From Bacteroidales bacterium UBA2714 (lineage in GTDB: Bacteria > Bacteroidota > Bacteroidia > Bacteroidales > P3): 24,952 nucleotides of DNA. Within the stretch, counting starts at the first letter, position 1; each line of letters begins with the position of its first letter. This document shows positions 9,226 to 15,477 of the stretch, one piece after another. Both the position numbers and the translations under genes were made by a program. Location of the stretch: NCBI GenBank assembly GCA_002354035.1, contig DEKU01000016.1, forward strand, positions 1 through 24,952. Direction: 5' to 3'. The notes beneath the pieces are model-generated. The model did not search any database. It had not been told where the DNA came from and saw nothing but the letters and a program-made list of their open reading frames with translations.

Positions 9226-10425
9226 CTATCGGGTGCGTCCGGGGTAGACTTTGAGAGCCTCGGAGAGGCACTTGATAGCTGCCTTGAGGTCTTCGATGCA
9301 GAGACAGTAGGTGATGCGCACTTGGTGGCGTCCGTTCTCCGGGTTGGCATAGAAACCGGTGGCAGGAGCAAGCATGACGGTGGCACCGTTGTACTGGAAG
9401 TCGGTGAGCAACCATTGGCAGAAGTGGTCGCTGTCGTCGATGGGGAGCTCACAGACGGTGTAGAATGCACCTTTGGGCATGGGGCAGAAGCATCCGGGGA
9501 TGGAATTAATGCCCTCAACCACAACATTGCGGCGGGCCACATATTCAGCTTCGACGGCATCGAAGTATTCTTGTGGGGTGTCGATGGCGGCCTCGGCGAA
9601 AATCTGGCCGAAACTGGGAGGCGACAAACGGGCCTGAGCCAGGCGCATGAGGTATGAGAAGACTTCGCTGTTGCGGGTGATGAGGCAACCCACGCGGGCA
9701 CCGCAAGCGCTGTAGCGTTTGGATACGGAGTCGAAAAGGACAACGTTGTTCTCGCATCCGGGGAGGTTGAGCACGCTGAAGTGTTCTGCTCCATCGTAGC
9801 AGAATTCGCGGTACACCTCGTCGGCAAAGAGGAAGAGGTCATATTTCTTGACCAATGCACCAACGGCATAGAGGTCCTCGCGCGAGTAGAGATAACCTGT
9901 GGGGTTGTTGGGGTTGCATATCATGATGGCCCGGGTGCGCGGGGTGATGGCTTTTTCAAACTCTTCGACATGAGGGAGGGCAAATCCGCTGTGGATGTCG
10001 CTGGGGATGGTGACAATCTTGGCGTCGCAGAGCTTGGCGAAGGTGTTGTAGTTGGTGTAGTAGGGTTCGGGGATGATGATTTCGTCGCCGGGGTTGAGGC
10101 AGACGGTGAAGGCCATCTGGAGAGCCTCGCTGCCGCCAGTGGTGACGAGGATGCGCTCGGGGGTGATGTCAATGCCGTTGCGTTTGTAATATTCGCAAAG
10201 CTTTTGACGATAGCTCAGAATGCCGGCGCTGGGGCTGTATTCGAGCACCTTGATTTTGGTTTCGGCCAAGGCTTTGAGAGCCCCCTGAGGGGTTTCGATG
10301 TCGGGCTGTCCGATGTTGAGGTGATAGACGTGGATGCCGTGGGCTTTGGTGGCATCGGCAAAAGGCACCAGCTTACGGATTGCGGACTGTGGCAGTTCAA
10401 GTCCTTTTTTTGAGATGGAGGGCAT
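9226..10425 (-). CDS. PLP-dependent aminotransferase, class I/II (aspartate aminotransferase-like)
   Basis: The 399-residue length is normal for fold-type I aminotransferases. Visible hallmarks are LNIGQPDIETP near the N-terminus (substrate-side loop), TTGGSEAL (cofactor phosphate loop), NPNNPTG (Asn and Pro near the pyridoxal ring), FADEVYREF (Asp that pairs with the ring nitrogen), SVSKRYSACGARVG with the Schiff-base lysine at about residue 236, and the C-terminal RITYCL arginine that binds the substrate carboxylate. It transfers an amino group between an amino acid and a 2-oxo acid in the cytoplasm. The exact substrate cannot be read from the sequence; aspartate or a broad-range amino acid is most likely. 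It lies 122 bases downstream of the DUF1573 gene, separated by a strong palindrome, and ends at its own terminator. Confidence 0.9.
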   Translation of the reverse strand: MPSISKKGLELPQSAIRKLVPFADATKAHGIHVYHLNIGQPDIETPQGALKALAETKIKVLEYSPSAGILSYRQKLCEYYKRNGIDITPERILVTTGGSEALQMAFTVCLNPGDEIIIPEPYYTNYNTFAKLCDAKIVTIPSDIHSGFALPHVEEFEKAITPRTRAIMICNPNNPTGYLYSREDLYAVGALVKKYDLFLFADEVYREFCYDGAEHFSVLNLPGCENNVVLFDSVSKRYSACGARVGCLITRNSEVFSYLMRLAQARLSPPSFGQIFAEAAIDTPQEYFDAVEAEYVARRNVVVEGINSIPGCFCPMPKGAFYTVCELPIDDSDHFCQWLLTDFQYNGATVMLAPATGFYANPENGRHQVRITYCLCIEDLKAAIKCLSEALKVYPGRTR

Positions 10426-10470
10426 GGCTTTTGGAATGTGTTAATGTGACTATTTGGTATTATGTTAGAA

Positions 10471-10531
10471 CGATAATGTGTTAATGTGAGAGTAGCTGAC
10501 GCTAAGGCTCTGACACATTAACACATTATCG
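10471..10531. repeat. 18-bp perfect inverted repeat between DUF1573 and aminotransferase genes
   Basis: CGATAATGTGTTAATGTG at 10471-10488 is exactly reverse-complemented at 10514-10531, and an AGAG/CTCT pair extends the stem inward across a two-base bulge. A further direct copy of TGTGTTAATGTGA lies at about 10438-10450. There is no T-run at the minus-strand exit, so it is not a classical terminator. It may act in RNA processing, 3' end protection or weak termination, or be a family of intergenic repeat. Confidence 0.8.
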
Positions 10532-10547
10532 CTGCAGCACAAAATGT

Positions 10548-10964
10548 TTAATTCTTTTCCTGAACAACGTTGCCTTTGATCTTGACCACTACGCGGGCTT
10601 CGTTGACAGCGTTGGAGGTGATGGTGACAGTCTTGGTGAATCCGCCAGTGTTGTTGGTGTTGTAGCGAACACCGATTTCACCGGTTTTGCCGGGCATGAC
10701 AGGCTTCTGGGTCCATTTGGGGGTGGTGCAGCCACAGCTGGCACGCACACTGCTGAGAATCAGAGGTTCGTCGCCGGTGTTGGTGAAGGTGAAAACACAA
10801 TTGCCGTCGCCACCCTTTTGGATGGTACCATAGTTGTGTTCACGTTCAGCGAAGACAATCTTGGGACCATGGGTGGCCTCGTTGGCTTCGCTCTTTTGTT
10901 CTTGTGCATTTGCTGCGCCAATCGACATGATGCCGATGAGGCATGCTAAAAACAGTTTTTTCAT
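10548..10964 (-). CDS. Secreted DUF1573 domain protein
   Basis: This 138-residue protein starts MKKLFLACLIGIMSIGAANA, a clean Sec signal peptide with likely cleavage after ANA, so it should be periplasmic or surface-located. The mature part carries the DUF1573 pattern: F.EREHNYGTIQKGG, then FTFTNTGDEPLIL, the conserved SCGCTTP segment, and a final strand region ending VVVKIKGNV. DUF1573 is a small immunoglobulin-like beta fold that is very common in Bacteroidota. No biochemical role is established that I can name. It stands alone between the 4,6-dehydratase gene (164 bases upstream) and the aminotransferase gene (122 bases downstream), all on the same strand. Confidence 0.9.
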   Translation of the reverse strand: MKKLFLACLIGIMSIGAANAQEQKSEANEATHGPKIVFAEREHNYGTIQKGGDGNCVFTFTNTGDEPLILSSVRASCGCTTPKWTQKPVMPGKTGEIGVRYNTNNTGGFTKTVTITSNAVNEARVVVKIKGNVVQEKN

Positions 10965-11128
10965 GTTATTGAGTTTTTTGTTTGTTTTGTCTTTTAGTAT
11001 CAGCCGGATGCCAAATATTGCTCCGAGGGCTGTTTTTGTGTTGTCAGTAACTGCGATTCAGTTTTTTTATTGTGCCTGGTCTGTTAATAATCAATAAAAA
11101 GCCTTGGCCTTGATGCCCGTGTGGAGGT

Positions 11129-13069
11129 TTATTGTTTTTTCGTGTTGTCGAGTTGGGCAAAGATACTGTTCTGGCTGATAAACTCAGGCACGATTTGTTT
11201 CATCTTGGCCACCAGTTTCATCTCGTCGAATGTGGGCATGAGCTCATGCAGCTGCTGGTAGAGGGCGTCGATGTCGGCAGTGGCGTATTTGCGCACCTGC
11301 GCCCGCAGAATCTTTGGGTGGTAGGTGGGGAGGGTGTTCTCCTTGGTGGCAAGGAGCTCTTCATACAGCTTCTCGCCAGGACGGAGGCCGATTTCCTTGA
11401 TTTCAATATTTTTCAGGCCGGAGAGCTGAATCATCTTGCTGGCAAGGTCGTAAATCTTCACGGGAGCGCCCATGTCGAAAACAAAGATGTCTCCACCGCC
11501 GCCCATGGCTCCGGCTTCGAGCACCAGGTTGCAGGCTTCGGGAATAGTCATGAAGTAGCGGACAATGTCGCGGTGGGTGACGGTGAGGGGACCGCCAGCG
11601 GCCAGCTGTTTCTTAAATAGAGGTATCACACTGCCGTTGGAGCCGAGGACATTCCCGAATCGAGTGGTGACGAAATGCGTATCGGCCGACGAACGGCTCT
11701 GGATGTAAATCTCAGCCATGCGTTTGGTGGCACCCATCACGTTGGTCGGGTTCACGGCCTTGTCGGTGGAGATCATCACAAATTTCTCCGAATGATATTG
11801 CATGGCGAGGTCAGCTATGTTCTTGGTGCCAAAGACATTGACGAGCAGTGCCTCATAGGGATTCTCCTCCATGAAGGGGACGTGCTTGTAAGCTGCCGCG
11901 TGATAGATGATTTGGGGCTTGTGCTGTCGGAACACCTGTTCCATGCGGGGCTTGTCCTTGATGTTGGCAATCACGAAAACCATGCTGTCGATGGCTTTGT
12001 TGTATGGAGCCGTGTTGCGAAGCTCAAACTGAAGGTCGTACATGGGTGATTCGGCTTGGTCCACCATGATGATTTTCGATGGATGGTATTGGGTGAGTTG
12101 GCGGCATATCTCGCTACCGATCGACCCTGCGGCACCCGTCACCATGACCACCTTGTCATACACCTGGCGGACGATATTGACGTTGTCCAGTTTTATGCTT
12201 TCGCGCTCAAGGAGGTCCTCAATCTTGATGTCCTGAATCTGATTGGCGGTGAACGAGTCGTTTATCCACTTGCTGATATGAGGCACCGACTTGACCTGAA
12301 GGCCGAGGTCCAGCGCCTGATTGGTGATTTCTTGCTTATAGGATATCTTGATGGATGGGATGGCAATGAGAAGGATGGAAATCTTGTTCTTCTTGATGAA
12401 GTCGGGATTGAGCACCGCATTGCGTGGCATGATGTGGACTCCGTTCAGGGCTGCATCTTTCTTCTGCCGGGCATCGTCGATGTAGGCAACAATGCGGTAG
12501 TTGTGGTTGGGATCCTGTGTAAGTGCGTTGTAGGCAATGGTTCCTGCGCTTCCTGCGCCATAGATGGCGATGTTCAAAGTGGGCCGGTGGCGGCGGATAT
12601 AGTCGTTGTAAATGTTCTGTAGGATAAGCCGTACGCTGATCATGAACGCCACCTGCAGGGCAAAGGTCATGAGTATCTCGCTATATGCTGGCGTATAGCG
12701 GTTGGCCACGATGGGGTGGTTGTTGTTTATCAGGTTGAAAAGAATCAGCACGACGACGGCCGCAAAGTTGGATACGACCACTTTGTAGATGTCGTACATG
12801 CCCGAGTGGCGGATAATGCTGCGGTGGGTGCCCACCAGAATATAGCAAACAGTGGCAATAAGTCCGAAGGCGCAGAGCTTGACTACGAGCGATGGCCAAT
12901 CGATAAAGGCAGCGCTCCGCAACCTGAACAGGTCGGTGACGGCAAAGGCGACTACCAATGTGAAGAGGTCGATAATCAATATTGTCCAGCGCGAGGCGGG
13001 CATGTGGCGGTATCGTAGTATAAGGTTGGAAACGATGTTCCTCACTGATATTTTTCTATTTTTCTTCAT
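11129..13069 (-). CDS. Membrane-bound nucleotide-sugar 4,6-dehydratase (WbpM/PglF/CapD family)
   Basis: The 646 residues are the usual length for the large membrane class of UDP-GlcNAc 4,6-dehydratases. Four hydrophobic helices lie within about residues 24-152. A first Rossmann-like domain begins with IAIYGAGSAGT (about 168), and the catalytic extended-SDR domain with VVMVTGAAGSIGSE (about 310). The active-site stretch STDKAVNPTNVMGATKR (about 432) carries Met where typical SDR enzymes have Tyr, as in the Ser-Met-Lys class represented by WbpM. The expected product is a UDP-4-keto-6-deoxy sugar, the first step to bacillosamine- or QuiNAc-type sugars in O-antigen, capsule or protein glycans; the substrate is inferred from family. 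A strong TATTTTTG box lies 169 bases upstream, giving a long leader. Confidence 0.9.
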   Translation of the reverse strand: MKKNRKISVRNIVSNLILRYRHMPASRWTILIIDLFTLVVAFAVTDLFRLRSAAFIDWPSLVVKLCAFGLIATVCYILVGTHRSIIRHSGMYDIYKVVVSNFAAVVVLILFNLINNNHPIVANRYTPAYSEILMTFALQVAFMISVRLILQNIYNDYIRRHRPTLNIAIYGAGSAGTIAYNALTQDPNHNYRIVAYIDDARQKKDAALNGVHIMPRNAVLNPDFIKKNKISILLIAIPSIKISYKQEITNQALDLGLQVKSVPHISKWINDSFTANQIQDIKIEDLLERESIKLDNVNIVRQVYDKVVMVTGAAGSIGSEICRQLTQYHPSKIIMVDQAESPMYDLQFELRNTAPYNKAIDSMVFVIANIKDKPRMEQVFRQHKPQIIYHAAAYKHVPFMEENPYEALLVNVFGTKNIADLAMQYHSEKFVMISTDKAVNPTNVMGATKRMAEIYIQSRSSADTHFVTTRFGNVLGSNGSVIPLFKKQLAAGGPLTVTHRDIVRYFMTIPEACNLVLEAGAMGGGGDIFVFDMGAPVKIYDLASKMIQLSGLKNIEIKEIGLRPGEKLYEELLATKENTLPTYHPKILRAQVRKYATADIDALYQQLHELMPTFDEMKLVAKMKQIVPEFISQNSIFAQLDNTKKQ

Positions 13070-13237
13070 AGTAGTCAGTATTTATATTCCTTGTATATTC
13101 TTTGTTTATTCTTCATAAGAAACAAAAGGCAAACGGTCGAGGGCTGAAGCGGAGGTCATGTTGCGGGTTTGGCTGCACTACGCAGGTTCCGCAACGATGA
13201 GCGGTGTATCGTCAGGTCTTCCGTTAGTACCAAATTG

Positions 13238-13245
13238 CAAAAATA
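13238..13245 (-). promoter_or_regulatory. Bacteroidota -7 promoter box of the 4,6-dehydratase gene
   Basis: The minus strand reads TATTTTTG, an exact TAnnTTTG match, in an AT-rich stretch downstream of the HAD terminator. Transcription would start near 13231, leaving a leader of about 160 bases. No clear -33 box is seen. Confidence 0.55.
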
Positions 13246-13313
13246 CAACTTTTTTTTTATTCAGCATAAAAATATTTGATATGAGGAGTGGTTAGCCACT
13301 ATCATACAGGACA

Positions 13314-13350
13314 AAAAAGAGGGCTTTCCGCATCGGAAAGCCCTCTTTTT
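13314..13350. terminator. Strong rho-independent terminator after the rfbB-HAD operon
   Basis: A perfect 17-bp stem (AAAAAGAGGGCTTTCCG with its complement) encloses a three-base CAT loop. The minus-strand exit reads CCCTCTTTTTT, so it terminates the HAD gene, whose stop is about 40 bases upstream. The plus-strand exit is also T-rich, so it could work in both directions. Confidence 0.95.
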
Positions 13351-13390
13351 ATATTTATAGTGGTATGACAGGTGTCGGCGGGTGGGATGG

Positions 13391-13996
13391 CTATGCTTGG
13401 TTCAGCTGGTTTTGCAGGGATTCGGCGTCGGTGAACACAATTCCTGTCATGCCGAGGCTGATGGCCGCGCTGACGTTGTCAGGGTTGTCGTCGATGAAGG
13501 TGGTCTGCTCCGGGCGAAGGCCGAACCGGTCGAGGACAAGGTGGAAGATAGCGGGGTCGGGTTTCACCAGCCCCACATCGCCCGAAACCACGTAGTTGTC
13601 TATCATCTGCAGTATTTCGAATTTCTCGCGGGCTAAGGGGAATGTTTCCATTGACCAGTTCGTCAGACCGAAGATGCTGAAGCGGGGGTCGGCTTTGAGC
13701 CGGAGCAGGAGCTCTCTCATGCCGGGCATTTCGCCCGGGAGGGTCTCCGGCCAATGGGTGATGAACATGTCCAAAGGCTCAGCGTAGTCGGGGAAGGTTT
13801 TTTTCTGGCTGTCGATGCATTGTTGCTGGTCTTGTCCGGCGTCGATGCGGTTGCGCAGCTCGGGGCTGCACACGTGGCGCCAGAAGTACCAGTATCGCGC
13901 TTCGTCGCCGCCGAAATAGGGCAGGTAGAGGCGTTGGGGTTCCCATCGCACCAGCACGTTGCCGAAGTCGAATATCACGTTGCGGTGTGGCTGCAT
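13391..13996 (-). CDS. HAD-superfamily phosphatase, YihX-like
   Basis: This 201-residue protein shows all four HAD motifs. Motif I is IFDFGNVLV with nucleophile Asp10; the usual second Asp is Gly12, as in YihX-type enzymes that carry D(L/F)GNV(L/I)V. Motif II is the Thr of GLTNWS, motif III the Lys of VGLVKPDPAIF, and motif IV the acidic pair in FIDDNPDNV. A helical cap of subclass I type lies between motifs I and II. The reaction should be hydrolysis of a small phosphorylated metabolite; YihX itself acts on alpha-glucose-1-phosphate, but substrate transfer by homology is uncertain. It begins 10 bases after the rfbB stop on the same strand, so the two are almost certainly co-transcribed, and it ends at a strong terminator. 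Confidence 0.85.
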   Translation of the reverse strand: MQPHRNVIFDFGNVLVRWEPQRLYLPYFGGDEARYWYFWRHVCSPELRNRIDAGQDQQQCIDSQKKTFPDYAEPLDMFITHWPETLPGEMPGMRELLLRLKADPRFSIFGLTNWSMETFPLAREKFEILQMIDNYVVSGDVGLVKPDPAIFHLVLDRFGLRPEQTTFIDDNPDNVSAAISLGMTGIVFTDAESLQNQLNQA

Positions 13997-14006
13997 GGCG
14001 GCGGCG

Positions 14007-15143
14007 CTATCGGTTGGAGTACATGTCGTCGTAGTATTTCAGGTAGTCGCCGCTGGTCACGTTGTCCATCCATTGTTGGTTGTCCAGATACCAGCGCACG
14101 GTGCGTTCGATTCCTTCTTCGAACTGGAGGGAGGGTTCCCAGCCCAGTTCGCGCTGTAGTTTGCGGCTGTCGATGGCGTAGCGCATGTCGTGGCCGGCGC
14201 GGTCGGTGACGAATGTTATCAGGTCGTCGTCGGCACCCTCGGGACGGCCCAGCATGCGGTCGGTGGTGCGGATGAGGAGGTGGATGATGTCGATGTTTTT
14301 CCATTCGTTGAACCCGCCGATGTTGTAGGTCTCGGCCACACGGCCATTGTGGAATATGGTGTCGATGGCGCGTGCGTGGTCTTCGACGTAGAGCCAGTCG
14401 CGCACGTTCAGCCCTTGGCCGTAGACGGGGAGGGGTCGGCGGTGGCGGATGTTGTTGATGAAGAGGGGTATGAGCTTTTCGGGGAATTGGTATGGGCCGT
14501 AGTTGTTGCTACAGTTTGTGACGATGGTGGGCATGCCGTAGGTGTCGTGGAAGGCGCGCACGAAGTGGTCGCTGGAGGCTTTGGCAGCGCTGTAGGGGCT
14601 GTGGGGCTGGTATTTCAGCTCTTCGGTGAAGAAGGTGTCGCCGTAGGCCAGGTGGTGGCGTCCGCTGGAGGCCTGGGTGCTGAAGGGGGGCTCGATGCCG
14701 TCGGGGTGGGTGAGCTCGAGGGCTCCGTACACTTCGTCGGTGCTGATGTGGTAGAAGAGTTTGCCTTCCCATTTCTCGGGCAGGGACTCCCAGTAGAGTT
14801 TGGCGGCCTGGAGGAGCGAGAGGGTGCCCATGACGTTGGTGCGGGCAAAGGTGAAGGGGTCTTTGATGCTGCGGTCCACATGGCTTTCGGCGGCCAGATG
14901 GATGATGCCGTCCACTTGCTGGCTCTGCATGAGTTGCAGCACGCCGTCAAAGTCGCAGATGTCCATTTTGACAAACTGGTAGTTGGGCTTGCTTTCCACG
15001 TCTTTGAGGTTGGCAAGGTTGCCGGCGTAGGTCAGTTTGTCGAGGTTGATGATGTTGTATTGGGGGTATTTGTTTACGAACAGGCGCACGACGTGACTGC
15101 CGATGAAGCCTGCACCTCCGGTGATGATGATATTGCGTTTCAT
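14007..15143 (-). CDS. rfbB: dTDP-glucose 4,6-dehydratase
   Basis: This 378-residue extended SDR starts with the NAD-binding GGAGFIGSH at residues 9-17. HISTDEVYG at about 131-139 carries the Asp-Glu pair specific to dTDP-glucose 4,6-dehydratases, and SPYSAAKASSDH at about 182 holds the catalytic Tyr and Lys. NCSNNYGPYQFPEKLIPL and YGQGLNVRDWLYVEDH are further family signatures. It converts dTDP-glucose to dTDP-4-keto-6-deoxyglucose in the cytoplasm, the committed step to dTDP-rhamnose and related sugars of surface polysaccharide. The usual partners rfbA, rfbC and rfbD are not next to it. It is slightly longer than many RmlB proteins because of an insertion around residues 145-165. It heads an operon with the HAD phosphatase gene and is divergent from uvrA. 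Confidence 0.95.
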   Translation of the reverse strand: MKRNIIITGGAGFIGSHVVRLFVNKYPQYNIINLDKLTYAGNLANLKDVESKPNYQFVKMDICDFDGVLQLMQSQQVDGIIHLAAESHVDRSIKDPFTFARTNVMGTLSLLQAAKLYWESLPEKWEGKLFYHISTDEVYGALELTHPDGIEPPFSTQASSGRHHLAYGDTFFTEELKYQPHSPYSAAKASSDHFVRAFHDTYGMPTIVTNCSNNYGPYQFPEKLIPLFINNIRHRRPLPVYGQGLNVRDWLYVEDHARAIDTIFHNGRVAETYNIGGFNEWKNIDIIHLLIRTTDRMLGRPEGADDDLITFVTDRAGHDMRYAIDSRKLQRELGWEPSLQFEEGIERTVRWYLDNQQWMDNVTSGDYLKYYDDMYSNR

Positions 15144-15477
15144 GGGTCGTTTCTTTTTGGTGCGTAACGTGGTGGACGGGGTTTTATTGTGCGGGGGTGT
15201 GATTATTGGGTTTTGTGGGGTTGGGTGCGGGCGGCGGGTGGCGTGCTGTGTGGAGGCTTGGGGGCAGCCTCGAGGGGGCGCGACTATCGGTGCTGAGAGG
15301 GGCGGCTGGTTTGGAAATATGCGTCGGTTTGGGTGATAATTGCGCTTTTTTATGTATCTTTGCAGGTGTCGCAGTGTGGGGGATATGTAGGCAAAAGCCT
15401 TATGGCTATGGGCTTTACGTTTGCTGACGGGGTGGGGGCGGAGCGGCTTTTATTGTAATGCTTAATACTGAACTACG
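15144..15477. other. Divergent intergenic region between rfbB and uvrA
   Basis: No gene is seen in these 334 bases. The rfbB-proximal half is G-rich on the plus strand with no clear promoter match. The uvrA-proximal half has the TATCTTTG box at 15355-15362 and a predicted leader of about 110 bases. That leader contains a weak hairpin (AAAGCC at 15394-15399 with GGCTTT at 15411-15416). No SOS-type operator was recognised. Confidence 0.5.
15355..15362 (+). promoter_or_regulatory. Bacteroidota -7 promoter box of uvrA
   Basis: TATCTTTG is an exact TAnnTTTG match. A TTTG at 15328-15331 lies 23 bases before it and could be the -33 element, a little further away than usual. Predicted transcription start is near 15369, about 110 bases before the uvrA ATG. 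Confidence 0.65.

Larger units (their letters stand above)
13070..13390. other. Intergenic region: long leader of the dehydratase gene plus HAD terminator
   Basis: No gene is visible. Reading the minus strand, it holds the HAD terminator (13350-13314), an AT-rich stretch with the promoter box at 13245-13238, and about 160 bases of predicted leader. The leader includes a 7-bp GTTGCGG/CCGCAAC inverted repeat at 13160-13166 and 13189-13195 with a 22-base loop. The leader is unusually long next to the roughly 18-base leaders of serS and the sugar-phosphate transferase gene, which leaves room for regulation. No known riboswitch pattern was recognised. Confidence 0.5.

Noticed and set aside
15363..15477. 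Riboswitch in the uvrA leader
   Set aside because: Only one weak 6-bp hairpin is present, with no known aptamer pattern, and uvrA is not a usual riboswitch target.
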